Shown here: positions 1 through 7,839 of the stretch, one piece after another
How the letters are laid out: every line of letters starts with the position of its first letter
Position numbering within the stretch: the stretch's first letter is position 1
Assembly (NCBI RefSeq): GCF_017922435.1
Contig: NZ_VDEZ01000001.1
Location: 124,001 to 188,000 of the forward strand
Length of the DNA stretch: 64,000 bases
From: Thalassospira sp. ER-Se-21-Dark
GTDB taxonomy: Bacteria; Pseudomonadota; Alphaproteobacteria; Rhodospirillales; Thalassospiraceae
Reading direction: 5' to 3'
Position numbers and translations under genes: made by a program
Notes under the pieces: model-generated
Database searches by the model: none
Told to the model about the DNA's origin: nothing
The model's input: the letters and a program-made list of their open reading frames with translations, nothing else

Positions 1-43
1 CTTCTTCGAAGCTGGCGTCAGTAATCGAAAGCTTAAGCGGCAT
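1..43 (-). CDS. hisD: Histidinol dehydrogenase, N-terminal fragment (runs off the left edge)
   Basis: Only the first 14 codons are in the window; they read [14 protein letters not shown], which fits the HisD N-terminus. The ATG (positions 41-43, minus strand) lies inside the last codons of hisG, giving an 11-nt overlap that suggests translational coupling. HisD carries out the last two oxidations of histidine biosynthesis, histidinol to histidine, with NAD and zinc. The hisG-hisD order downstream of murA is common in alphaproteobacteria. The call rests on this short peptide plus context. Confidence 0.7.
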   Translation of the reverse strand, partial: MPLKLSITDASFEE

Positions 44-692
44 TGAGCACCTCGGAAAAACGGTCGATCCAGGGCTGGATATCGGTCGGGCGGGTTTTCA
101 GCGCGGCACGGTTGACGATCAGGCGCGACGTCACATCGGCAACATGTTCGATTTCACGCAGGCCATTGGCCTTAAGCGTGTTGCCCGTCGACACAAGGTC
201 GACGATACGGCGGCACAGACCAAGTGTTGGTGCCAGTTCCATCGCGCCATTCAGCTTGATGCATTCAGCCTGCACGCCCCGTTTGGCAAAATGCGTACGG
301 GTGATGTTGGGATACTTGGTCGCGACCCGGACATGCGACCAGCGTGACGGATCATCGCCTTCGATCATTTCTTCGGGTTCGGCAACGGCGATCCGGCAAT
401 GCCCGATATTAAGATCCAGCGGCGCATAGATATCCGGATAATCAAATTCCATCAGGACGTCGTTGCCGCAGACACCGATATGGGCTGCGCCAAAGGCGAC
501 GAAGGTTGCGACGTCAAAGCTGCGCACACGGATGATATCGATATGCGGATGGTTGGTGGCGAAACGAAGCGCACGGGATTTCGGATCATCAAATGCCGCT
601 TCCGGTTCGATCCCGGCGGATCGCACCAGTGGCATCACCTCGTCAAGAATGCGCCCCTTTGGCAGGGCAAGCACCAGCTTTTCGTCACTCAT
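33..692 (-). CDS. hisG: ATP phosphoribosyltransferase catalytic subunit, short form
   Basis: HisG catalyses the first, committed step of histidine biosynthesis: ATP plus PRPP gives phosphoribosyl-ATP. The 219-residue protein has the N-terminal LALPKGR motif (residues 8-14) and the PRPP-binding [14 protein letters not shown] stretch (165-178). It ends before the C-terminal regulatory domain of long-form HisG (about 300 residues), so it is the short form that works in a complex with HisZ; no hisZ is visible in this window. The start chosen is the ATG at 692; the codon just upstream in frame is a TTG. It lies downstream of murA in the same direction and overlaps hisD. Confidence 0.95.
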   Translation of the reverse strand: MSDEKLVLALPKGRILDEVMPLVRSAGIEPEAAFDDPKSRALRFATNHPHIDIIRVRSFDVATFVAFGAAHIGVCGNDVLMEFDYPDIYAPLDLNIGHCRIAVAEPEEMIEGDDPSRWSHVRVATKYPNITRTHFAKRGVQAECIKLNGAMELAPTLGLCRRIVDLVSTGNTLKANGLREIEHVADVTSRLIVNRAALKTRPTDIQPWIDRFSEVLNAA

Positions 693-738
693 CAATCAGT
701 CGCCTTACGCGTTTTTCAGTTATCCGGTAGACCTGATA

Positions 739-2031
739 TCAGGCCGGAACCCGGACACGTTCGATCTGCGCCCCGCAGGAGCTCAGTTTTTCTTCAAGCC
801 GCTCATAACCGCGGTCCAGATGGTAGACACGGTTAATAACCGTCTCGCCCTCTGCTGCCAAGCCTGCAAGCACCATCGAGACCGAGGCACGCAGATCGGT
901 TGCCATAACTTCAGCCCCCGAAAGCTTCGCACTGCCGCGAACAATCGCCGAACGGCCATGCACGTTGACATCAGCGCCCATGCGGCTGAGTTCCGGTACG
1001 TGCATGAAACGGTTTTCGAAAATGGTTTCGGTGATCATGGATGCACCGTTGGCCACCGACATCAGCGCCATGAACTGGGCCTGCATATCGGTCGGGAAGC
1101 CCGGATAGGGTTCGGTCATCACGTCAACACCCTTAAGCGTCGCACGGTTACCGCGCACCTTAAGGCCATCTTCGGTTTCTTCAACTTCGACCCCAGCTGC
1201 ACGCATCGCATCGACAAGGCTGTCGATCAGTTCCATGCGGGTTCCGGTCAGTTCGATCTCGCCACCGGTGATGGCTGCTGCAATCGCATAGGTCCCGGTT
1301 TCGATACGATCCGGCACAACCGAGTATTCCGCGCCATGCAGGCGCGGCTTGCCGGTGACTTTGAGGGTATCGGTTCCGATGCCTTCGATCTCGGCCCCCA
1401 TGGCAACAAGGCAATGAGCAAGATCAGACACTTCCGGCTCGCGCGCGGCATTGGCGATGGTGACAACACCGTCGGCCAGCGATGCGGCCATCAGCGTGTT
1501 TTCCGTCGCGCCCACCGAAACCTGCGGGAACAGGACATGTCCGCCTTTCAGGCCGTCGGGCGCGCGGGCTTCGATGTAACCCTCGGTCAGGTGGATTTCC
1601 GCACCCATGGCTTCCAACGCCTTGAGATGCAGGTCAACCGGGCGGTTGCCAATTGCACACCCTCCAGGAAGCGACACACGGGCAACACCACAGCGCGCGA
1701 CAATCGGACCAAGCACCAGGACAGACGCACGCATCTTGCGCACCAGATCATAGGGTGCCGTGGTCGAGGTGATTTCCTTGGCAGTCATTTCCAGAACGCG
1801 ACCGGTATGGCCACCATTGGGGGCATGCCCGTTCAGATGCAACGCGACACCATGCTGGGCCAGAAGATTGGCCATCGATGTGATATCTGCCAAATGCGGC
1901 AGGTTCGAAAGGGTCAGCGTTTCATCTGTCAGAAGGGCCGCTGCCATCAACGGCAGAGCCGCGTTTTTGGCACCGCCGATTGCAATTTTGCCCTGCAGGC
2001 GGCGACCACCGGAAATCTTGATCTTGTCCAT
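739..2031 (-). CDS. murA: UDP-N-acetylglucosamine 1-carboxyvinyltransferase
   Basis: MurA transfers enolpyruvate from PEP to UDP-GlcNAc, the first committed step of peptidoglycan synthesis in the cytoplasm. The 430-residue length is normal. The N-terminal GGAKNAALP holds the conserved Lys22-Asn23, and [15 protein letters not shown] carries the catalytic cysteine at residue 125, the residue that fosfomycin alkylates in the family. The C-terminal [17 protein letters not shown] motif is also intact. It sits between dcd and hisG, all leftward, with short gaps consistent with one transcript. Confidence 0.97.
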   Translation of the reverse strand: MDKIKISGGRRLQGKIAIGGAKNAALPLMAAALLTDETLTLSNLPHLADITSMANLLAQHGVALHLNGHAPNGGHTGRVLEMTAKEITSTTAPYDLVRKMRASVLVLGPIVARCGVARVSLPGGCAIGNRPVDLHLKALEAMGAEIHLTEGYIEARAPDGLKGGHVLFPQVSVGATENTLMAASLADGVVTIANAAREPEVSDLAHCLVAMGAEIEGIGTDTLKVTGKPRLHGAEYSVVPDRIETGTYAIAAAITGGEIELTGTRMELIDSLVDAMRAAGVEVEETEDGLKVRGNRATLKGVDVMTEPYPGFPTDMQAQFMALMSVANGASMITETIFENRFMHVPELSRMGADVNVHGRSAIVRGSAKLSGAEVMATDLRASVSMVLAGLAAEGETVINRVYHLDRGYERLEEKLSSCGAQIERVRVPA

Positions 2032-2112
2032 TCAGTCCTCTTTGTGCTGCGCGCAATGGCACAGCGAACGCGTGTCTTGGTGGTTCACCACCAGATTGTT
2101 GCCACCCCTTTA

Positions 2113-2667
2113 TCACAGGCGCGGCAATGTGACACCTTTTTGGCCCATATATTTCCCTGCGCGATCCGCATAGGAGGTATCGCATTCACTTTCCGCCTTA
2201 AGGAAAATGAACTGACACGCCCCTTCATTGGCATAGATGCGCGCCGGAAGCGGTGTGGTATTGGAAAATTCAAGGGTCACATGCCCTTCCCATTCGGGTT
2301 CAAGCGGCGTGACATTGACGATGATGCCGCACCGGGCATAGGTCGATTTCCCAAGGCAGATCACCAGCGTGTCGCGCGGGATGCGGAAATACTCCACCGT
2401 GCGCGCGAGCGCGAAACTGTTGGGCGGGATCACGCACACGTCGGTCTGGCGGTTAACGAACCCGTCATCGGAAAATTCCTTGGGATCGACAATGGCCGAG
2501 TCGACATTGGTGAAAATCTTGAACTCGTCAGCGACGCGGGCGTCATAGCCGTACGAGCTGACACCGTAGGAAATCACACCATCGCGTTTGAAACCGTCGA
2601 CAAACGGTTCGATCATGCCTTTTTCCTGCGCCATCTGGCGTATCCAGTGATCCGGTCTTACCGACAT
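2113..2667 (-). CDS. dcd: dCTP deaminase
   Basis: Dcd deaminates dCTP to dUTP, feeding dUTPase and thymidylate synthesis. The 184-residue protein shows the family core [19 protein letters not shown] and the following [15 protein letters not shown], which carries the catalytic glutamate region. The start is the ATG at 2667 ([14 protein letters not shown]), preceded by GGGGTGG at ribosome-binding distance; a longer in-frame reading up to 2715 has no family similarity. It is upstream of murA in a leftward operon. Confidence 0.95.
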   Translation of the reverse strand: MSVRPDHWIRQMAQEKGMIEPFVDGFKRDGVISYGVSSYGYDARVADEFKIFTNVDSAIVDPKEFSDDGFVNRQTDVCVIPPNSFALARTVEYFRIPRDTLVICLGKSTYARCGIIVNVTPLEPEWEGHVTLEFSNTTPLPARIYANEGACQFIFLKAESECDTSYADRAGKYMGQKGVTLPRL

Positions 2668-2801
2668 AGTGCCACCCCTGTTTTTGCGAAAATCCCAACC
2701 ACGTTCAGCACCCACGGTTTTACCCGCCCGCTGGCCTCAAGATCAACCAAACGATGCACGCGCCCATCAAAGCGAAGGTGAAAAATGACGTGCGTGATCA
2801 A
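2658..2801 (-). CDS. Possible 47-codon coupling ORF between the small charged protein and dcd
   Basis: A TTG-initiated frame starts inside the stop codon of the upstream small gene (TTGA overlap) and ends with TAA 10 nt inside dcd. Its product would begin (M)[18 protein letters not shown] recognise no family. The double overlap is what one expects of a translationally coupled small gene, but a chance open frame in GC-rich DNA is equally possible, and the TTG has no clear ribosome-binding site of its own. Confidence 0.25.
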   Translation of the reverse strand: MITHVIFHLRFDGRVHRLVDLEASGRVKPWVLNVVGIFAKTGVALCR

Positions 2802-2959
2802 TCCTCAGATTTTTCGTCGGAGGCCGGACCTTGTGGATCGCTTTTGCGCGAGCGTTGCTGTTGCTTGCGCTTGGCCAGATTGGCACGCAGGGCTTCGGCT
2901 TCACGCTTCAGGCGTTCCTCGTTCACGGCGGGGCGCATATCGGATTTTTTGGCAGTCAT
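2798..2959 (-). CDS. Small highly charged hypothetical protein (53 aa)
   Basis: The ORF begins MTAKKSDMRPAVNEERLKRE and continues as a Lys/Arg/Glu/Gln-rich, probably helical peptide (ALRANLAKRKQQQRSR), ending in an acidic tail with TGA at 2798-2800. It is not a family I can name. Short basic proteins of this type occur next to cell-wall or histidine genes in alphaproteobacteria (general impression, not checked). It is first in the leftward dcd-murA-hisG direction. Its coding character is supported by alternating charged residues and a clean ATG start. Confidence 0.6.
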   Translation of the reverse strand: MTAKKSDMRPAVNEERLKREAEALRANLAKRKQQQRSRKSDPQGPASDEKSED

Positions 2960-3107
2960 GGTGCAATCAAAGTTCCGTCAGATTTATGCGGGTTTGAGCG
3001 ATTGGCCTGTTATAAAACAGCGCGCGAAAAATTACAGCCGATCTTGACGAAAACAGGGCGAAAAGGCCTGCCACGGGAACAATCGAAAAACTTCGCATAA
3101 TTCAGGC

Positions 3108-3137
3108 TTGACCAATTACAGATACGTGGCCTATAAC
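3108..3137 (+). promoter_or_regulatory. Sigma-70 promoter for the tRNA-Thr pair
   Basis: TTGACC at 3108-3113 and TATAAC at 3132-3137 are separated by 18 nt. They are followed by a GC-rich stretch (3138-3150), the type of discriminator found at growth-rate-regulated stable RNA promoters. The first tRNA begins 23 nt after the -10 box. Confidence 0.6.
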
Positions 3138-3160
3138 CCGCCCGCACCGCAAGGGCTCAT

Positions 3161-3235
3161 GCTGCTGTAGCTCAGGGGTAGAGCACTCCCTTGGTAAGGG
3201 AGAGGCCGGGAGTTCAAATCTCCCCAGCAGCACCA
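3161..3235 (+). tRNA. tRNA-Thr(GGT), copy 1
   Basis: A complete cloverleaf: acceptor arms GCTGCTG and CAGCAGC, D-arm AGCTCAGGGGTAGAGC, anticodon loop TTGGTAA (anticodon GGT) closed by CTCCC/GGGAG, and a GTTCAAATC T-loop. The 3' CCA is encoded (3233-3235). It reads threonine ACC/ACU codons. Confidence 0.95.
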
Positions 3236-3262
3236 TTGCCCACCGGTCAGCCTGTTTATCGG

Positions 3263-3337
3263 GCTGCTGTAGCTCAGGGGTAGAGCACTCCCTTGGTAAG
3301 GGAGAGGCCGGGAGTTCAAATCTCCCCAGCAGCACCA
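3263..3337 (+). tRNA. tRNA-Thr(GGT), copy 2
   Basis: This is base-for-base identical to copy 1, including the encoded CCA, and lies 27 nt downstream. There is no terminator in the spacer, so both tRNAs probably come from one precursor. Confidence 0.95.
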
Positions 3338-3465
3338 TTTTCCGAATACATTCAAAAATAACGTTGGCAAGCCCGCATCAAAGTGATGCGAGCCTACATG
3401 ATATTTATTTGTCTGGATTTAAGGCAAGTCGCACGCTCTTGCCGTATCCGGAATTACAGACGGGC

Positions 3466-4749
3466 TCAGCGTGTCAACAAGAATCTCATAGAAAAAACAG
3501 TCGGATCCACGCCAAGTTTATGGCGGCACACAGCTGCCAAAATCATTGGATAGATAGCTACAATGGCAGCCAACACCCAAATTGCAGCGGTCAATCCCCC
3601 AGTCTTCATCGCAACCGCACCAGCACCTGTCATCAAAATAGCAGCAGAACAAACCACATTGCGTGCCATCTTGTGATGCCCAGTCATTGTGAGCAAAGCA
3701 ATTGCGGGGCCAGCTGCGGCATAAATCAAATATGCACCCAACATGATTCTGAGAAGCGGCACCACTTCAACATATCCATCACCGAAGAAGCTTAGCAAGC
3801 TCGGTGCAAAGACTACAAAGCCAACACAGACAGGAATAGCAACAATCATCGTAAACGCAGCAGCACGCGCTACAAGAGCCTGCAACTCGGTGTGATTGTC
3901 ATTTGACATCGCCTGAGACAGGAAAGGGGTGATTATCGACTGCACAGCAGTAAGGGCGAAAATCACCAACATAGCAAGCCTGACGACGGCACTCATTTCC
4001 CCAGCCTCAGGCGCTGAGAGTAATATACCAGCCAGAAGAATGGGAGCCTGGTTGAGCAAAGCAGTTGCAGATTCAGACAATAAAAGGTTGACGCCGTGCG
4101 ACAGCCATTCCCGTACTTGCTTGCCGCTTAGACTGAAAGCCCCCGTCCAGTTCACCTTCTTGTCAAAAAACACAAATGAGATGCTGACTAACAAAGAAGA
4201 TGCAAGCGCAATACTGTAAGCTAACCCCACACCAAAATTTCCGATGCCGGGGACCAGAGCAAAATGCAACAACAGTATAACAGTCATAAATGCAACCGGT
4301 CGCACAACGGCTTCGCCCACTACAGCGCGCGACACGTTCCCATCTGCTCTGATAATGTTTTGGAAAATTGCCAGCATTGCAGCCAGCGGCAATGAGATCG
4401 CTACAGCCGCCGACACCTGCACAGTAAATCCTCGTAAGTAATGAAGCAATAACGCAAACGTGACCGCTGCCAACACCGACAGAAATAGTGTCAAGCCTAT
4501 AGCAATGCGTTTGATACCACCCGAGGCGGCAAGTTTGCCTTCTGTGCGATATTTTGGCAAGAAGCGCACAAGAGCGACGTCGAGCCCCAATGTCGTGATT
4601 TTTGCCCCGATGACAATTACACCAAGAATAACACTGAAGAACCCGAACAGCTCTTTTCCGCCATATCGCGAGATAAACACGCTGGCCAAAAACATCATAC
4701 CCGCCGAGAACGCATTGGCGAGCAGCACGAAGATCGCTGCAAATTTCAA
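3466..4749 (-). CDS. Oligosaccharide flippase (Wzx/MATE-like membrane protein)
   Basis: The 427-residue protein is almost wholly hydrophobic, with about 12 predicted membrane segments in paired blocks. The N-terminal LANAFSAGMMFLASVFISRYGG resembles polysaccharide flippases of the MOP superfamily, which move lipid-linked glycans to the periplasmic face of the inner membrane. The start is a TTG at 4749, because the frame opens immediately after the stop of the upstream epimerase gene and has no ATG before residue 18. Base composition looks more AT-rich than its neighbours, as is common for horizontally shuffled surface-glycan genes. It follows the epimerase by 6 nt, so the two are likely one operon. 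Substrate unknown. Confidence 0.8.
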   Translation of the reverse strand: MKFAAIFVLLANAFSAGMMFLASVFISRYGGKELFGFFSVILGVIVIGAKITTLGLDVALVRFLPKYRTEGKLAASGGIKRIAIGLTLFLSVLAAVTFALLLHYLRGFTVQVSAAVAISLPLAAMLAIFQNIIRADGNVSRAVVGEAVVRPVAFMTVILLLHFALVPGIGNFGVGLAYSIALASSLLVSISFVFFDKKVNWTGAFSLSGKQVREWLSHGVNLLLSESATALLNQAPILLAGILLSAPEAGEMSAVVRLAMLVIFALTAVQSIITPFLSQAMSNDNHTELQALVARAAAFTMIVAIPVCVGFVVFAPSLLSFFGDGYVEVVPLLRIMLGAYLIYAAAGPAIALLTMTGHHKMARNVVCSAAILMTGAGAVAMKTGGLTAAIWVLAAIVAIYPMILAAVCRHKLGVDPTVFSMRFLLTR

Positions 4750-4755
4750 ATCATG

Positions 4756-5787
4756 TTATCCGTAAAAAGATCGGTACCAATCAGCGAAGTTGTTAATCCC
4801 CGTTTCAATCGGTGTTGCTGGTTTAAAGCCAACGGCATCGGTCAACGCATCGACATCGGCGTAAGTTGCCGGAACGTCTCCATCTTGCATCGGCAGCATG
4901 TTTTTCTCTGCCGTTTTACCCAGTGCCTTTTCGATCGTCTCGATCATATACATCAGCTCGACCGGGCTGTTATTGCCGATATTAAACACCCGATAGGGTG
5001 CCGAACTGGTTGCGGGATCGGGCTTGGCCGAGTTCCAGTCCGGGTTCGGTTTGGCGACGGTCGAGATGCAACGATAAACACCTTCGACGATGTCGTCGAT
5101 ATAGGTAAAGTCGCGACGCATCTTGCCTTCGTTAAAGACGTTGATCGGTCGCCCTTCGAGGATTGCCTTGGTAAACAGGAACAGCGCCATGTCCGGGCGC
5201 CCCCAAGGACCATAGACGGTAAAGAAGCGAAGACCGGTCGTTGGCAGACGATAGAGATGGCTGTAGGTGTGGGCCATCAGTTCGTTGGCCTTTTTCGACG
5301 CAGCATACAGGCTGATCGGGTGATCAACATTGTGATGCACGGAAAACGGCATTTCGGTATTCATGCCATACACCGAACTACTTGATGCATAGACCAGATG
5401 CTTCACATTGTTGTGGCGGCATCCTTCGAGGATATTGGTGAAGCCAACCAGGTTGGCATCAATATAGGCATGCGGATTTTCAATCGAATAGCGCACCCCG
5501 GCTTGGGCCGCCAGATTGACAACATAGGTCGGCTTTTCAGTCGCGAACAGATCAGCAATGCCTTCGCGGTTTTCGAGATCCATACGGACGAATTTGTAAC
5601 CCGGCTTGCCTTCCAACCGTGCGAGACGCGCCTCTTTGAGGTTAACGTCATAATAGTCATTGACGTTATCAAGTCCGACAACGGTCGCCCCCTGCTCCAG
5701 CAGTTTCAGGCAAAGATGGAAACCGATAAAACCGGCCGCACCCGTAACAAGTACCTTTTCATTCGCCGGAATGATGAAGTCGGACAT
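4756..5787 (-). CDS. NAD-dependent UDP-glucuronate 4-epimerase-like enzyme (CapI type)
   Basis: A short-chain dehydrogenase/epimerase of 343 residues. The Rossmann motif GAAGFIG (16-22) follows the first strand, and the catalytic YAASKKANE (YxxxK) and the nearby SSSSVYG serine motif are intact. [17 protein letters not shown] is typical of the UDP-glucuronate 4-epimerase/CapI group, which makes UDP-galacturonate for capsule or LPS. The ATG at 5787 ([16 protein letters not shown]) is chosen over a longer frame to 5892 because the Rossmann fold starts just after it and AGGAATT lies upstream. It pairs with the downstream flippase. Confidence 0.85.
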   Translation of the reverse strand: MSDFIIPANEKVLVTGAAGFIGFHLCLKLLEQGATVVGLDNVNDYYDVNLKEARLARLEGKPGYKFVRMDLENREGIADLFATEKPTYVVNLAAQAGVRYSIENPHAYIDANLVGFTNILEGCRHNNVKHLVYASSSSVYGMNTEMPFSVHHNVDHPISLYAASKKANELMAHTYSHLYRLPTTGLRFFTVYGPWGRPDMALFLFTKAILEGRPINVFNEGKMRRDFTYIDDIVEGVYRCISTVAKPNPDWNSAKPDPATSSAPYRVFNIGNNSPVELMYMIETIEKALGKTAEKNMLPMQDGDVPATYADVDALTDAVGFKPATPIETGINNFADWYRSFYG

Positions 5788-6022
5788 GCGCGTTGGAATT
5801 CCTGATTGAAGCACAGCATGAAGCGCGTCAGGCGCTGGTTGGCAATTCGGGATTTTTGATACCAGCAAGGGTTCGGATGCGCAAGCCATCAACCCTTATA
5901 ATACGCCTCAGGACCGCTGTATCTAAAACTGCGTATTGCGAGCCGAGACTCCCGGTCATTTTTCTGCTATGGTGTCTTTTCGTATAGGTTTCGTCTTAAA
6001 GTTACGAGCGACGTAAAAACAG

Positions 6023-6766
6023 ATGATTTCAGCTGGTCAAACCATAGCCAACCCGAATGGGGGCGGTTTGGGCGTTATCCTGAATGTTCGGGAAATCGCA
6101 CAAACTGCTGATGGGCGTGTTTTGGCCGAATATGAGGCCATTGAAGTCCAGCGTCAGGGCGGAAATGCGTCATCTGTTTCGCCATATGCCATTGCTGGCG
6201 CCGGCTCAGACGGTGCACGCACGCGGATTGTTGATCCACGCACCCTGACCGAGGCACAAGCAGTTGCTGGCGGCGTCAGCCGCGCGGAATACCGCGAGGC
6301 ACGCGAAACCAATTCGGAAAACGGCAACACCGCAAATGGTGCTTCGTCCAATCAGGATCTCGACCCGGCTGAAGAAGCTGTCGTCAATCAGCTGCGCGCC
6401 CGAGATTCAGCTGTACGCCAAGAGGAAAAGGCCCATGCCGCTGCTGCCGGGCCTTATGGCTCTGCGCCGCAATACACATATCAGATTGGCCCGGACGGTA
6501 ACGCTTATGCGATTGGTGGTCACGTTGATGTAAGCGTATCACTGTCAGGCAGTGCGGAAGACCGTGATCGTGCGCTGGCTACCTTGCAAAATGCGGCACT
6601 GGCACCAAACGCGCCATCAGGTGCCGATATGGCAGCCTTCCGTCAGGCAAGCCTGCAAAGAGCAACCAGTGATGGTATTGATATAAACAATACTACCGAA
6701 GAATCCGCACGTAACGAGGCGATGTCTAAAAACGGCGCGCATCAGAATATTTCAATTTCTGTGTAA
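6023..6766 (+). CDS. SprA-family protein with a degenerate metalloprotease motif
   Basis: This 247-residue protein has a low-complexity N-terminal half (rich in Ala, Gly, Gln, Asn) and a C-terminal SprA-related domain from about residue 112 to 215: DLDPAEEAVVNQLRARDSAV, GPYGSAPQYTYQIGPDGNAY, AIGGHVDVS and APNAPSGAD are family hallmarks. Known members carry an HExAH putative zinc motif in the RxHExAH position; here residues 132-138 read RQEEKAH, so the first zinc-ligand histidine is replaced by Glu134. The protein may be catalytically dead or may not be a protease at all. No signal peptide is evident. It is divergent from the epimerase gene. Confidence 0.75.
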   Translation: MISAGQTIANPNGGGLGVILNVREIAQTADGRVLAEYEAIEVQRQGGNASSVSPYAIAGAGSDGARTRIVDPRTLTEAQAVAGGVSRAEYREARETNSENGNTANGASSNQDLDPAEEAVVNQLRARDSAVRQEEKAHAAAAGPYGSAPQYTYQIGPDGNAYAIGGHVDVSVSLSGSAEDRDRALATLQNAALAPNAPSGADMAAFRQASLQRATSDGIDINNTTEESARNEAMSKNGAHQNISISV

Positions 6767-7062
6767 CTTTTCCTATCGCGGTTCCTTCTGATCCCCTGAT
6801 ATACTATTCGATGCGCGATGAAATACTTATCCTTGAGTTCGGATACCTATTCACTTGGATAGATGCTGCTATCAAAAACTATCCTGCCGTTTGACAGGGA
6901 CACCGTTTTGTTGAATGCTGCGCTCGCGTCCGGGGGGGACGCTTGGATTGAAAATATCAGAATCGCGCGAAACCATATTATTGCAATTGTGGATCGCGTT
7001 TCCGAGGTCGCTGTCCCAATTTATTTCAGTGAGCTTTGGACAAGAACAGGTACGGCATAAAA
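6767..7062. other. Intergenic region, no gene seen
   Basis: No open frame here has a ribosome-binding site or recognisable product. It probably holds the promoter of the downstream response regulator. No terminator hairpin was found after the SprA-like gene. Confidence 0.5.
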
Positions 7063-7716
7063 ATGAACATCCTGCTAGCAGACGATCACGATCTCGTCAG
7101 AGACGGGATCACTTCCTTCCTAAAACTCGCAGCGCCGGAAGTTGAAGTCGCGCAGGCGAAAGACTTCGCAGAAGCACTTGCCGTCGTTGACGGAGAAACC
7201 AACGTCGAACTGACCATCCTCGATCTGAACATGCCTGGCATGAATGGATTGTCAGGTCTGACCGTCATGCGCCAGAAACATCCTGAAATTCCGGTGGTTA
7301 TTCTTTCAGGCTCGGTTAAACGCAGCGACGTTCTGAACGCACTGGAACATGGTGCGTCGGGATATCTGCCCAAGACGCTGTCAGGTAAATCCCTGATCAA
7401 CGCCCTGCGTCTGATTTTGTCCGGCGAAAAATACATTCCGTCTGCATTGCTTGAAGACGATGGCACGCAGATGCGCCCGGGTGAGATCGACCTTGACGGC
7501 CTTGCACCAGACAACCCCTTGCGGCAGTTGACCAACCGCGAGCGCGAAGTGCTGGGTCTTCTGACCAAGGGCCTTTCCAACAAGGAAATCGCCAAACAGC
7601 TAACCGTTCGCGAAATTACCGTGAAGGTCCATTTGACCGGTATTTTCAAGAAGCTTGGTGCTGCCAACCGTACACAAGCGGTAAAGATTGCCATGCAATT
7701 GGGCTGGGAAGCCTGA
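7063..7716 (+). CDS. LuxR/NarL-family response regulator
   Basis: A 217-residue two-component regulator. The receiver domain (residues 1-120) has the acidic pair in LLADDHD (Asp7, Asp8), the phosphoacceptor Asp54 in ILDLNMPG and the lysine in LPKTLSG. The C-terminal domain (about 150-210) is a LuxR-type helix-turn-helix: LTNREREVLGLLTKGLSNKE followed by IAKQLTVREITVKVHLTGIF. The ATG at 7063 is preferred to an upstream TTG at 7036. It is convergent with the hybrid kinase at 7840-9804 and shares a terminator with it, so that kinase is a plausible partner. Confidence 0.93.
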   Translation: MNILLADDHDLVRDGITSFLKLAAPEVEVAQAKDFAEALAVVDGETNVELTILDLNMPGMNGLSGLTVMRQKHPEIPVVILSGSVKRSDVLNALEHGASGYLPKTLSGKSLINALRLILSGEKYIPSALLEDDGTQMRPGEIDLDGLAPDNPLRQLTNREREVLGLLTKGLSNKEIAKQLTVREITVKVHLTGIFKKLGAANRTQAVKIAMQLGWEA

Positions 7717-7744
7717 TCGCTGCCAACTCCAGGCAAACACATCA

Positions 7745-7775
7745 AAAAGCCCGGCATGATGCCGGGCTTTTTCTT
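7745..7775. terminator. Bidirectional intrinsic terminator
   Basis: AAAGCCCGGCAT pairs across a GAT loop with its reverse complement and is followed by TTTTTCTTT. A-rich sequence precedes the stem, so it can also stop leftward transcription from the hybrid kinase. Confidence 0.85.
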
Positions 7776-7839
7776 TATCAATTTAAATCATAAGTCCACT
7801 TGCAGCCCAAAGCCCACTGCGGATGCCTGCGGGCCAAAA

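Noticed and set aside
463..2781. 772-codon rightward open frame
   Set aside because: It runs opposite hisG, murA and dcd, all clearly real, and has no recognisable domain; long antisense frames are common in GC-rich DNA.
3102..3370. Leftward ORFs reading LLGRFELPASPLPRECSTPE across the tRNA-Thr genes
   Set aside because: They are the antisense of the tRNA genes and duplicated for that reason; this peptide is a well-known false annotation.
3466..5787. Genomic island bounded by the tRNA-Thr genes
   Set aside because: The flippase is somewhat AT-rich and near tRNAs, but there is no integrase and no repeat of the tRNA 3' end further along.
6863..7060. 65-codon rightward ORF before the response regulator
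   Set aside because: No ribosome-binding site and no recognisable similarity; overlapping frames there are equally open.
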